The translations under genes were made by a program, and so were the position numbers. From the NCBI RefSeq assembly GCF_019396385.1, contig NZ_JAHKRN010000003.1:124001-188000 (forward strand): 64,000 bases of DNA, given 5' to 3'. This DNA comes from Nonomuraea harbinensis (GTDB taxonomy: Bacteria; Actinomycetota; Actinomycetes; Streptosporangiales; Streptosporangiaceae). Shown here piece after piece: positions 46,931 to 55,345 of the stretch (position 1 is its first letter; every line of letters begins with the position of its first letter). The notes beneath the pieces are model-generated. The model had not been told where the DNA came from. It searched no databases and saw nothing but the letters and a program-made list of their open reading frames with translations.

Positions 46931-47299
46931 ATGCCGGTGAATTCTGCTGTCAGAGACCGCTGCAGGACTGTTATGGGACACAAAGGCGCGATCCGCTACG
47001 TGTTCCCCGCGCTGTCCGTCGGGCCGGGCGGCTCGGCCAACTTCCTGATCGTGGTCACGGACCTGGCCGTGGCGGTGCTGTCCACGCGGATGTTCCGCGG
47101 CGACCGGCCGATCTCGGTGTACGCGATGTACCCGCGCGACACGCGGCTCGGGCCGATCACGCTGGCGCCGGGGCCCGTCATCGAACTGGGGGAGATGACC
47201 TTCGAGTTCGACGACGAATACGCCGCCGTGGTCGCCGCCGCCGACGCGGAGGTGTTCGCGCCCGAGACGCTTCCCCCGGATCCCCTTCCCCACCTCTGA
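46931..47299 (+). CDS. Conserved-looking hypothetical protein
   Basis: 122 residues from the ATG at 46931, which has a purine-rich GAAGGGGGGC ribosome site. An upstream in-frame ATG at 46820 would add 37 unconserved-looking residues. The protein alternates hydrophobic strands and turns (AIRYVFPALSVG, SANFLIVVTDLAVAVLSTRMF, GPVIELGEMTFEFDDEYAAVV) and looks like a compact alpha/beta domain. It shows no signal peptide or membrane helix. I do not recognise the family. It sits between coaBC and metK. Confidence 0.65.
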   Translation: MPVNSAVRDRCRTVMGHKGAIRYVFPALSVGPGGSANFLIVVTDLAVAVLSTRMFRGDRPISVYAMYPRDTRLGPITLAPGPVIELGEMTFEFDDEYAAVVAAADAEVFAPETLPPDPLPHL

Positions 47300-47316
47300 C
47301 CGGGGCGGGCTCCTTT

Positions 47317-47396
47317 TCGTACGTACGCTGGCTCCCTCGTCCGTACGCGGGCTCCTTCGTTCGTACGCTGGCTCCTTCGTCCGTACGCGGTCGGCC
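47317..47396 (+). repeat. 20-bp tandem repeat between hypothetical gene and metK
   Basis: Four contiguous 20-base units at 47317, 47337, 47357 and 47377, pattern TCGTNCGTACGCKGGCTCCT, the fourth diverging at its end. Units alternate CTGG and CGGG in the middle. The rest of the 47300-47643 gap holds only the metK promoter and leader. Confidence 0.9.
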
Positions 47397-47561
47397 GCCT
47401 CGCCGCCGGGCGGGCCGAGCGCTCGCGGAGTGCCTGCGGGACCACCGCCCGCGGTGACACGCCCGATGGAGCGGAACCGCTGGAGCGTGGCATGGGCCGC
47501 GCAGGAGGGATCCCCGGCGTAACGATCGTGGACGGTTTCGCGGCGAGGCGCCGGGTACGGC

Positions 47562-47567
47562 TAGACT
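47562..47567 (+). promoter_or_regulatory. Candidate -10 of metK
   Basis: TAGACT about 75 bases before the TTG start, leaving a leader of roughly 70 bases. I looked for SAM riboswitch landmarks in that leader and found none. Confidence 0.35.
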
Positions 47568-47643
47568 TCTGCGAGGCTCTGGCGTGCCAACCCGTCTTGA
47601 GCCCTTAAATCCGTCAGCAGCCGCTGCATGAGGAGCCACTGAG

Positions 47644-48831
47644 TTGTCACGTCGCCTGTTCACCTCCGAGTCGGTCACCGAGGGCCATCCGGACAAGATC
47701 GCCGACCAGATCAGTGACGCGATCCTGGACGCCATGCTCAAGGACGACCACAAGAGCCGGGTCGCCGTCGAGACGATGATCACCACCGGCCAGGTCCACG
47801 TCGCGGGCGAGGTGACGACCGAGACCTATGTCGACATTCCCGGCGTCATCCGGGAGAAGATCCTGGAGATCGGCTACGACGCTTCCTACAAGGGCTTCGA
47901 CGGCGCCTCCTGCGGCGTGTCGGTGTCCATCGGAGCGCAGTCGCCCGACATCGCCCAGGGTGTCGACGACGCCTACGAGCACCGCGTCGAGGGTGACGTC
48001 GACGAGCTCGACCGCCAGGGCGCGGGCGACCAGGGCCTGATGTTCGGCTACGCCTGCCGCGAGACGCCCGAGCTGATGCCGCTGCCGATCATGCTCGCCC
48101 ACCGCCTGGCCCTGCGACTGTCCGAGGTCCGCAAGTCCGGCACCGTGCCCTACCTCCGCCCCGACGGCAAGACCCAGGTCACGGTCGAGTACGACGGCGA
48201 CCGGCCGGTCCGGCTCGACACCGTGGTGGTCTCCACCCAGCACGCCGCCGAGATCGACCTCAAGGAGATGCTGACCCCCGACATCAAGGAGCACGTCGTC
48301 GACGTCGTGCTCACGGGGCTCGACATCGAGACCGACGGCTACCGCCTGCTGGTCAACCCGACCGGCCGCTTCGAGATCGGCGGCCCGATGGGCGACGCCG
48401 GCCTCACCGGTCGCAAGATCATCATCGACACCTACGGCGGCGCGGCCCGTCACGGTGGCGGCGCGTTCTCCGGCAAGGACCCGTCCAAGGTCGACCGTTC
48501 GGCCGCCTACGCCATGCGCTGGGTCGCCAAGAACGTCGTGGCCGCCGGGCTCGCCGACCGCTGTGAGGTCCAGGTCGCGTACGCGATCGGCAAGGCCGAG
48601 CCCGTCGGCCTGTTCGTCGAGTGCTTCGGCACCGAGAAGCTGCCGGTGGAGAAGATCCAGACGGCCGTCCTCGACGTGTTCGACCTGCGTCCCGCGGCGA
48701 TCATCCGCGACCTCGACCTGCTGCGGCCGATCTACTCCGAGACCGCCGCCTACGGCCACTTCGGCCGCGAGGGCTTCTCCTGGGAGTCCACCGACCGCGC
48801 CGAGACCCTCCGCACGGCCGCCGGCCTCTGA
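47644..48831 (+). CDS. metK: S-adenosylmethionine synthetase
   Basis: 395-residue enzyme forming SAM from ATP and methionine. The start [24 protein letters not shown], the [12 protein letters not shown] hexapeptide region near 121 and the phosphate-binding [19 protein letters not shown] near 274 are invariant in the family. The start codon is TTG at 47644 with GAGGAG ten bases upstream. SAM supplies the several methyltransferases in this window. A gene-free repeat-rich stretch follows. Confidence 0.98.
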   Translation: MSRRLFTSESVTEGHPDKIADQISDAILDAMLKDDHKSRVAVETMITTGQVHVAGEVTTETYVDIPGVIREKILEIGYDASYKGFDGASCGVSVSIGAQSPDIAQGVDDAYEHRVEGDVDELDRQGAGDQGLMFGYACRETPELMPLPIMLAHRLALRLSEVRKSGTVPYLRPDGKTQVTVEYDGDRPVRLDTVVVSTQHAAEIDLKEMLTPDIKEHVVDVVLTGLDIETDGYRLLVNPTGRFEIGGPMGDAGLTGRKIIIDTYGGAARHGGGAFSGKDPSKVDRSAAYAMRWVAKNVVAAGLADRCEVQVAYAIGKAEPVGLFVECFGTEKLPVEKIQTAVLDVFDLRPAAIIRDLDLLRPIYSETAAYGHFGREGFSWESTDRAETLRTAAGL

Positions 48832-49460
48832 CACCCGGCACCTCGGGAGCTCCCGCGCCCTCCCGGCGCAGGCGCTCCCGCAGGGCCGCCTCCCTTCCCG
48901 GGCCTGGCGTTCTGTAAGGGTTGCTCCGGTCCTGTGCCTGGCGCTCCGGGAAGGTTGTTTCCGTCCTGTGCGTCGTGCGGCGGGAGGGTTGCTTCCGGCC
49001 TGCGCCCGGCGCTCCCGAACGGATGCCGGGCCTTCGGCGCTCGATGCAACCGGGTCGCTCTCGTGCTTTCGGCGTAGGGGTGCTTCCGCCAGGTTCGTCG
49101 CGCCTTCGGTGCTCGGTGGGACTGAGGGAAGCTCCTTCGGGGCTCGGGCTCTGTCGTGCGGTTCGATGCCGCCGTCTCCGTGGTCTGCCCCGCGATGTCG
49201 CGGCGGGCGGATCATGTGATGTGCGCGACCGTTCGTGCAGGGTCCGCGCCGTCGAAGGAAGTCCATCCCCTTAATGCCTCCGCGCGGCCACCCTGTCATG
49301 AGCGGCTGACCGCGAGGCTGCGCCGCCCGGCTTGCTTCGTCCTCGCCGTCGGGTCACGGCCAGGATCGGCGCCCGCTCCCGAGTGGGGTCCTTGGACGAG
49401 GGCTGGTCGGGGCAGGCAGGTCTGGGGGAAGGGGCGGGCGTTCCCGGCCGTCGCGTCTGG
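48832..49460. other. Gene-free region between metK and priA
   Basis: About 630 bases with no supported gene. It begins with the palindrome CGGGAGCTCCCG (48844-48855), possibly a metK terminator, then the 34-bp repeats, then GC-rich sequence with no features I can name, ending at the priA promoter. Confidence 0.6.
48903..49022 (+). repeat. 34-bp tandem repeat after metK
   Basis: Three units at 48903-48936, 48937-48970 and 48971-49004 and a partial fourth to 49022. Each starts like CCTGGCGCTC, has AGGGTTGCTTCCG in the middle and ends in CCTGTG. They differ at several positions. Confidence 0.8.
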
Positions 49461-49466
49461 TAGACG
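49461..49466 (+). promoter_or_regulatory. Candidate -10 of priA
   Basis: TAGACG followed by T, six bases before the GTG at 49473. There is no Shine-Dalgarno. It is a weaker match to TANNNT than the others. Confidence 0.4.
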
Positions 49467-49472
49467 TAGTGC

Positions 49473-51848
49473 GTGACCGACTCCGACGACGCGCTCCTGC
49501 CGCTCGACGCCGTGCGGCCCGCGGCGTCGCCGAAAGGGGCCAAGGGAGCCGTCGTCCCCGCCGCCGAGCTGCCCGTCGCCCGGGTGGCGGTGGACAACCC
49601 GCTGCCCCACCTGGATCGGCCGTTCGACTACCTGGTGCCCGCCGCCATGCACGACACGGCGCGGCCGGGGGTGCGGGTGCGGGTGCGGTTCGCGGGCAAG
49701 CTGGTCGACGGGTTCCTGCTGGAGCGGGCCGGTCAGAGCGACCACGCGGGCAAGCTGACGCCGCTCGAACGCGTCGTCTCACCTGAGCAGGTGCTGACGC
49801 CCGAGGTCGCGGGGCTGGCCAGGGCTGTGGCCGACCGCTACGCGGGCACGCTGGGCGACGTCCTCCGCCTCGCGATCCCGCCCCGCCACGCCAGGACGGA
49901 GGCCGCCACCCGCCCCGTTCCCGAGACCTCCGGCGAGCAGGCCGCGTCCGAGCGGGAGCCCGAACCCCAGGATGTTCCCGATGCGGGGACGTGGGCGGAG
50001 TATCCGATGGGCCCGTCGTTCATCGACGCGCTGCGCAACGGGAGGGCGCCGCGTGCGGTGTGGACGGCGCTGCCCGGCGGGGGCGGATGGGCGACGGGGT
50101 TCGCCGAAGCGGTGCGGGCGACCCTGGAAGGGGGCAGGGGCGCGCTGGCCGTGGTGCCCGACGGCAAGGATGTGGCGCTGCTAGACGAGGAGCTCAGCCG
50201 GGCGCTGGGGCCCGGACGGCACGTGGCGCTCACCTCGGACCTGGGCCCGGCCGAGCGGTACCGGCGGTGGCTGAGCGTGCTGCGCGGGCAGGCGCGGGCG
50301 GTGGTGGGCACGCGGGCGGCGATGTTCGCGCCCGTCGAACGGCTCGGGCTGGTGGCGGTCTGGGACGACGGGGACGACCTGCACGCCGAACGCCTGGCCC
50401 CGTACCCGCACGCCCGTGAGGTGCTCGGGCTGCGCGCGCACCGGACCGGCGCGGCCATGCTGATCGGCGGGTACGCGCGTACGGCCGAGGCCACACAGCT
50501 CATCGCGGCCCGGTGGGCGCGGCCGATCGTGGCCGCGAGGCAGGAGATCAGGCGCAGGGCGCCGCGCGTGCGCGCCGCGGGGGAGGACGCCGAGCTGGCC
50601 AGGGACCAGGCGGCGCGGGCGGCGAGGCTGCCCAGCGTGGCGTGGCGGGTGCTGCGTCAGGGCCTGGAACACGGGCCCGTCCTGGTGCAGGTCCCCAGAC
50701 GGGGATACCTGCCCGCGCTGGCGTGCGCGCACTGCCGCGCCCCCGCCCGGTGCGCCCTCCCGCCGACCCGCATGAGCGCCCTGGAATGGGCCGGCCCGCC
50801 CTCCGGTGAGGGACAGCTCCCGTACGAGGAGACCGGGGAGGGCGCGGCCGGATCGCGTCAGGACACGTACGGCGAGGCGGGGCGCGGGTCGCGGGACGCG
50901 GCTCCGGGCGGGTCACGCCGTGGCGTGCCCGACGGCGGAGAAGCGGGTGTCGGGTCGCGGGACGCGGTTCCGGGTGGCTCACGTCATGGCGGGGAAGCAC
51001 CGGCTCCGGACGGGGCGCGTCGCGGCGGGCTCGACGGCGGGGAGGCGGGGCCTGGGGAGGGGGGCCGGGGGGCCGAGGAGTTCTGTCACGGGCCGCTGGC
51101 GCTGCGCACCGGGCATGCGGCGCCCTACTGCCGCTGGTGCGGGCGGGTCGACGCCGCCTGGAAGTGCCCGGCCTGCGGGAGCCACCGGCTGCGTGCCGTG
51201 GTGGTGGGAGCCCGGCGCACCGCGGAGGAGCTGGGCAGGGCGTTCCCGTCGGTGCCGGTGCGGACGTCGGGGCGGGACGGGGTGCTGGCCCGGCTGCCCG
51301 CCGGTCCCGCGCTGGTGGTGGCCACGCCGGGGGCGGAGCCGGTCGCCGAGGGCGGGTACGCGGCGGCCGTGCTGCTCGACGGGTGGGCGCTGCTGGGCCG
51401 GGCCGACCTGCGGGCGGGGGAGGAGGCGGTGCGCCGGTGGATGAACGCCGCCGCCCTGCTCCGCCCGGCCGCCGAGCTCGTGGTGCTCGCCGACGCCGCG
51501 CTGCCCGCCGTGCAGGCGCTGGTGCGCTGGGACCCGGTCACGCACGCAGAACGCGAACTCGCCGACCGCGCCGAGCTGGGCTTCCCGCCCGCGGTGCGGA
51601 TGGCCACGCTCACCGGCGCCGCCTCGGCCGTGCGGCAGATGCTGGAGGAGTCCCGCCTGCCCGGGGGAGCGCAGGTGCTCGGCCCGGTGCCGGTCGACGA
51701 CGCGGGCCGGGAACGCGCCATGGTACGGGTGCCGCGCGGCGGAGGTGCCGCTCTGGCCGCCGCGCTCAAAGGGGCCAGCGGGGTGCGTGCCGCGAGAAAG
51801 GCAGCAGAGGTGGTGAAGGTGTGTGTCGACCCCCTCGACCTGATTTAG
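49473..51848 (+). CDS. priA: PriA-like primosomal protein, helicase motifs lost, with insertion in the zinc region
   Basis: 791-residue actinobacterial N' protein. The N-terminal 3'-DNA-binding domain (VAVDNPLPHLDRPFDYLVP, RVRVRFAGKLVDGFLLER) is intact. The helicase core lacks a Walker A lysine (LPGGGGWATGFAEAV) and the DExH box is degenerate (WDDGDDLH), as in other actinobacteria, so it is presumably a replication-restart scaffold without helicase activity. Zinc cysteines are C418, C421, C427, then C538, YCRWC and CPAC. About 108 Gly/Ala-rich residues lie between C427 and C538, which are normally a CxxC pair. The GTG is apparently leaderless. Confidence 0.9.
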   Translation: MTDSDDALLPLDAVRPAASPKGAKGAVVPAAELPVARVAVDNPLPHLDRPFDYLVPAAMHDTARPGVRVRVRFAGKLVDGFLLERAGQSDHAGKLTPLERVVSPEQVLTPEVAGLARAVADRYAGTLGDVLRLAIPPRHARTEAATRPVPETSGEQAASEREPEPQDVPDAGTWAEYPMGPSFIDALRNGRAPRAVWTALPGGGGWATGFAEAVRATLEGGRGALAVVPDGKDVALLDEELSRALGPGRHVALTSDLGPAERYRRWLSVLRGQARAVVGTRAAMFAPVERLGLVAVWDDGDDLHAERLAPYPHAREVLGLRAHRTGAAMLIGGYARTAEATQLIAARWARPIVAARQEIRRRAPRVRAAGEDAELARDQAARAARLPSVAWRVLRQGLEHGPVLVQVPRRGYLPALACAHCRAPARCALPPTRMSALEWAGPPSGEGQLPYEETGEGAAGSRQDTYGEAGRGSRDAAPGGSRRGVPDGGEAGVGSRDAVPGGSRHGGEAPAPDGARRGGLDGGEAGPGEGGRGAEEFCHGPLALRTGHAAPYCRWCGRVDAAWKCPACGSHRLRAVVVGARRTAEELGRAFPSVPVRTSGRDGVLARLPAGPALVVATPGAEPVAEGGYAAAVLLDGWALLGRADLRAGEEAVRRWMNAAALLRPAAELVVLADAALPAVQALVRWDPVTHAERELADRAELGFPPAVRMATLTGAASAVRQMLEESRLPGGAQVLGPVPVDDAGRERAMVRVPRGGGAALAAALKGASGVRAARKAAEVVKVCVDPLDLI
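50886..51017 (+). repeat. 66-bp in-frame direct repeat inside priA
   Basis: GGGTCGCGGGACGCGG begins at 50886 and again at 50952. The period of 66 bases keeps the frame and encodes GSRDA(A/V)PGGSR(R/H)G-like units within the insertion. A looser third copy may follow to about 51060. Confidence 0.8.
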
Positions 51849-51885
51849 ACCGTTTCCCCGATTCGCTCATCCGTAAGCCAGCCGT

Positions 51886-51891
51886 TAGCGT
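51886..51891 (+). promoter_or_regulatory. -10 hexamer of first paralogue gene
   Basis: TAGCGT six bases before the GTG at 51898, with no Shine-Dalgarno, consistent with a leaderless transcript. Confidence 0.45.
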
Positions 51892-51897
51892 GCCTGT

Positions 51898-53403
51898 GTG
51901 TCGATCGAATGGGTGAACTCGGCCATCGACGACCTGCGCGCCTGGGGGCGCGCCCGGGGCGTCGAGGTGGACGCGGACGAGGTCCGCTTGCTCTGCGACT
52001 ACGCCAGCGACTACCTGAACGTCAACAAGCTCGCCGACTTCACGCCCGCCACGTTCGACGAGCTGCTGCTGTCCATCTATCCGCGCAAGGTCATCGCGCC
52101 CCCGGAGAGCGCCGAGGAGACCGTGGCCGCCGGGCGCACGCTCGTCCGCTACCTGCAGGAGTCGGGCGAGGTCGGCGACGAGACCGCCGCCGCCATGCGC
52201 GAGCGGCTGGCCGACATCGAGACCCGCATGCCCGACGCCCTGGCCGACACGGCCAACTTCGGCATGGCCAAGAGCCTGTTCAGCTCCATCGGGCCCGAAT
52301 CCCTGGAGCAGTCCATCGCCATCCCGTCCGGTGAGGTGCCCGATCTGGGGGAGGCGCCCTGCGACTGCCCCGGCTGCACCCCGCGTCCCGCCGTCCGGCC
52401 GGCCGCGCCCGAGGAGCTGGAGGCGGAGCTGCGCGGCGTCCCGCTCCTGGCCGCGCTCGACCGCGGCGCGGTCCCCTACCTGGAAGGGCTGCGCGCGCCC
52501 GGCGACCCGCTGGGCAGGTGGGCGGCCGTCGTGGCCCACCTGATGGAGGGCGACACGGGCGGCGGGGTCACCGGCTCGGCGGGCGTCGACGAGGAGCTCT
52601 ACGACCTGTTCGACATGCTCTACCGGGTGCAGGCCCCGGTGCCCGCCGAGGTGATCGGCGAATACCTGGAGGAGCTCGTCGAGGACGAGGTGGACGTGCC
52701 CGCCGTGCTCGCCCGCCTCGCCTGGTGCGGCCTCGTACGCCTCACCGGAGACGGCGCCCACCCTGCGGCCGGGCTCACCCCCGCCGCCGTGTGGGCGCTG
52801 CGCGAGCACTACCTCGCGCTCGGACTCGACGCGCCGCAGGCGCCCGACCTGGCCGAGGCCGACGCGCGCGGGCTCATCGAAGGGCTGCTCGACGGCGTGC
52901 CTGCCGAGCTGGCCGAGTCCGACATCGACCGCTGGCTGGCCGCCAGGAGCCCCGAGGAGGCCGCGGCCGAGCTGTTCGACGCCGCCTCGGGCGCGCCCGC
53001 CGTCGCCCGTGGGATCGCCGTCACCATCGTCGACCGGCTCGGCGCCGGGGCCGAGCCCGCGGTGCGCGGCGGCCTCGACGACCCCGAGCTCCGGCCGCAC
53101 GCCATCCACTGGCTCATCTCGCGCGGCCTGCCCGCCCCGCACCTCACCCACGACGAGCTTCTCTGGGTCAGCGTCGACATGCTCGCGCTGGCGATGCCGC
53201 ACGCCCAGGAGGCTCCCGAGATCTTCGCCGAGAACATGGGCGCCTCTGGTCCGCCCGCCCACCTGATCGAGGAGATGTGGCAGGTGGACCATCCCGACGT
53301 GGTCGAGGTCCTGGAGCTGCTCGGGCGCTCGCTGCCCGACACCACGACGGCCAAGGCCGCGCGCAAGGCCGCGTTCAAGGCACGCTCGCGGGCCATCCGT
53401 TGA
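51898..53403 (+). CDS. Unknown protein, first of a paralogous pair (501 aa)
   Basis: Soluble, acidic, mostly helical 501-residue protein. The N-terminal ~150 residues contain LCDYASDYLNVNKLADFTPATF and LLLSIYPRKVI, which I cannot assign. A CDCPGC cysteine cluster (C155, C157, C160) could bind a metal. Residues about 273-312 (LAWCGLVRL...LTPAAVWALRE) look like a small winged-helix-type element, and from about 340 (RWLAARSPEEAAAELFDAA) to the basic end AKAARKAAFKARSRAIR it matches the next gene's product. Start fixed by a -10 hexamer six bases upstream. Function unknown; it sits between priA and def. Confidence 0.75.
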   Translation: MSIEWVNSAIDDLRAWGRARGVEVDADEVRLLCDYASDYLNVNKLADFTPATFDELLLSIYPRKVIAPPESAEETVAAGRTLVRYLQESGEVGDETAAAMRERLADIETRMPDALADTANFGMAKSLFSSIGPESLEQSIAIPSGEVPDLGEAPCDCPGCTPRPAVRPAAPEELEAELRGVPLLAALDRGAVPYLEGLRAPGDPLGRWAAVVAHLMEGDTGGGVTGSAGVDEELYDLFDMLYRVQAPVPAEVIGEYLEELVEDEVDVPAVLARLAWCGLVRLTGDGAHPAAGLTPAAVWALREHYLALGLDAPQAPDLAEADARGLIEGLLDGVPAELAESDIDRWLAARSPEEAAAELFDAASGAPAVARGIAVTIVDRLGAGAEPAVRGGLDDPELRPHAIHWLISRGLPAPHLTHDELLWVSVDMLALAMPHAQEAPEIFAENMGASGPPAHLIEEMWQVDHPDVVEVLELLGRSLPDTTTAKAARKAAFKARSRAIR

Positions 53404-53428
53404 GTACGCCTCTGTGACTCACGTGCAG

Positions 53429-53434
53429 TAAGTT
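53429..53434 (+). promoter_or_regulatory. -10 hexamer of second paralogue gene
   Basis: TAAGTT six bases before the GTG at 53441, with no Shine-Dalgarno. The second gene therefore appears to have its own leaderless promoter. Confidence 0.45.
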
Positions 53435-53440
53435 TCGTGG

Positions 53441-54760
53441 GTGGCAAACAACGTCTTCGACCTCGCCGAGCTGCGCAAGCTGATCGATGAGCAGGCCGCT
53501 CCGCCGGGGCCGCCTGAGGAGACGCCCGTGGAGCACGAGGCGCTCACCTTCCCGCCTGTCACTCTGGCCGACGACGCCGAGCTGGCGAGGGCGGTTCCCC
53601 AGGTGCCGCTCGTCGCCGACGCGGTGCGCCTGGCCGGCTGGACGGGCACCCGCCCCGTCACCCCCGAGGGCCTGCCGACCGAGGCCGACGCCGCGGCCGC
53701 CGCCGCCGAGCTCGGGCTCGACCCCTCCCGCCTGCGCCTCGTCTGGATCGTCGCCGTCAACACCGGCCTGCTCCAGATCCTCGGCGGCCGCGCCTCCCGC
53801 GGTCCGCTGCCGCAGCGGCTGACCGTCGAGGCCACGCTCGAGTTCTGGGACGGCGTGGTCATGGACGTCCTCGACCGCGCGGACGAGGGCCTGACCGGCT
53901 CCGCCGTCGTCGACGGCCACCTGGCCGAGATGCTCGCCACGATCTACTCCGTACGGTCCGGCGTCGCGGTCGCCAACCTGGCCCGCGGCATCCTGCAGTC
54001 CCACGAGGTCGCCTGCGCCCCCGGCGAGACCGGGATGCGCCGCATGGCCGCCGACCTGCCCGGCGAGCTGCTGCAGGCGCTGTCACTGCTGGCCTACTGC
54101 GGCGTGGTCGAGCAGACCGCCGCCGGCCGCACCGCGCTCACCCCGCTCGGCGTCTGGGCCATCAGGCGCGACCTGCTGCGCGAGGGCCACGACGCGCCCA
54201 CCTCCGCGGAGGTCGAGGTGTTCGCCGACCTGACCGCGGCCGAGCTGGTCGACGCCCTGGTCAGCGGGTCCGCCACGCAGAGCGCGGTGGCGGGGTGGCT
54301 GGAGCGCCGCCCGCCCGAGGAGGCCGCGCGCGAGCTGATCGCCATCGCCGCCGAGGGCACCGCCGGCCGGCGCGGCGCGGTGGGAGCCGTCCTGGAGGAG
54401 CTCGGCCCCGAGGCCGAGTCGCCCCTGCGCGAGGCGCTCGATCTGCCGCTCATGCGCCGCTACGCCGCCTCCTGGCTGCACATCCGCGACCTCGACGCGC
54501 CCCCGCTCAGCCCTGAGGACCACACCTGGATCGCCGTCGACTCGCTGGCCGCCCTCATGCATCTGTCCGGTCACGCCGCCGACCGGCTCGACACGCCCGA
54601 ACCCCGCGAGGACCTCATCCGCCTCGTCGCCGAGATGCCCTCCGTCGGCCACCCCGACACCGTCGCCGTGCTCGACATGCTCGCCCGCGCCCACGGCGAC
54701 GAGGCCGTCGTCAAGGCCGCGCGCAAAGCGGCGATGAAGGCTCGCTCGTTCGCCCACTAA
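53441..54760 (+). CDS. Unknown protein, second of a paralogous pair (439 aa)
   Basis: 439-residue soluble helical protein. The N-terminal part has VADAVRLAGWTGTRPVTPEG and ELGLDPSRLRLVWIVAVNTG, a pattern I have met in uncharacterised actinobacterial proteins but cannot name. It shares with its neighbour the block LLAYCGVVEQ...LTPLGVWAIRR (about 214-252), WLERRPPEEAARELIAIA (about 285), the HPDTVAVLDML motif and the basic tail VKAARKAAMKARSFAH. It lacks the neighbour's CDCPGC cluster. Pairing, shared domain order and separate promoters suggest duplication followed by specialisation. Function unknown. Confidence 0.75.
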   Translation: MANNVFDLAELRKLIDEQAAPPGPPEETPVEHEALTFPPVTLADDAELARAVPQVPLVADAVRLAGWTGTRPVTPEGLPTEADAAAAAAELGLDPSRLRLVWIVAVNTGLLQILGGRASRGPLPQRLTVEATLEFWDGVVMDVLDRADEGLTGSAVVDGHLAEMLATIYSVRSGVAVANLARGILQSHEVACAPGETGMRRMAADLPGELLQALSLLAYCGVVEQTAAGRTALTPLGVWAIRRDLLREGHDAPTSAEVEVFADLTAAELVDALVSGSATQSAVAGWLERRPPEEAARELIAIAAEGTAGRRGAVGAVLEELGPEAESPLREALDLPLMRRYAASWLHIRDLDAPPLSPEDHTWIAVDSLAALMHLSGHAADRLDTPEPREDLIRLVAEMPSVGHPDTVAVLDMLARAHGDEAVVKAARKAAMKARSFAH

Positions 54761-54794
54761 ACTGAGCTGATCCCTCGAAGAAACGGAGTGACCC

Positions 54795-55343
54795 TTGGCG
54801 ATCCAGGCGATCCGGCTGTTCGGAGACCCGGTGCTGCGCACGCCGGCGGCTCCGGTGGTCGACTTCGACAAGGAGCTCCGCAAGCTCGTCAAAGACCTCA
54901 CCGACACGATGATGGACGCGCCGGGCGCCGGCCTCGCCGCCCCTCAGATCGGCGTCGGGCTGCGGGTGTTCACCTACTACGTGGACGACCAGCTGGGCCA
55001 CCTCATCAACCCCGACCTCGACCTGTCCAGCGAGCTCGACGAGGAGGGCGAGGAGGGCTGCCTGTCCTTCCCCGGCCTGTCCTTCCCGACGCCCCGCGCG
55101 ATCCGCGCCGTCGCCAAGGGCTTCGACATGCACGGGGAGCCGGTCGTGCTGGAGGGCACCGACCTGATGGCGCGCTGCTTCCAGCACGAGACCGACCACC
55201 TCGACGGCATCCTGTTCATCGACCGGATGGACCCCAAGCAGCGCAAGCTCGCGATGAAGGCCGTGCGCGAGGCCGAGTGGAGCGGGCTGCAGGCGCCCGC
55301 GGTCAAGTTCTCGCCCCACCCGACCGGCGGAAAGGCTCTCTGA
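54795..55343 (+). CDS. def: Peptide deformylase
   Basis: 182-residue metalloenzyme removing the N-formyl group from nascent proteins. The three motifs are present: [11 protein letters not shown] near residue 44, EGCLSFPG near 91 (metal Cys) and QHETDHLDG near 132 (two metal His and catalytic Glu). The start is TTG at 54795 with CGGAG about nine bases upstream. It is immediately followed by fmt, whose product adds the formyl group to initiator tRNA. Confidence 0.97.
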   Translation: MAIQAIRLFGDPVLRTPAAPVVDFDKELRKLVKDLTDTMMDAPGAGLAAPQIGVGLRVFTYYVDDQLGHLINPDLDLSSELDEEGEEGCLSFPGLSFPTPRAIRAVAKGFDMHGEPVVLEGTDLMARCFQHETDHLDGILFIDRMDPKQRKLAMKAVREAEWSGLQAPAVKFSPHPTGGKAL

Positions 55344-55345
55344 CG

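Noticed and set aside
47568..47643. SAM riboswitch in the metK leader
   Set aside because: I looked for SAM-I/IV and SAM-II landmarks and could not find the conserved core elements in the ~75-base leader.
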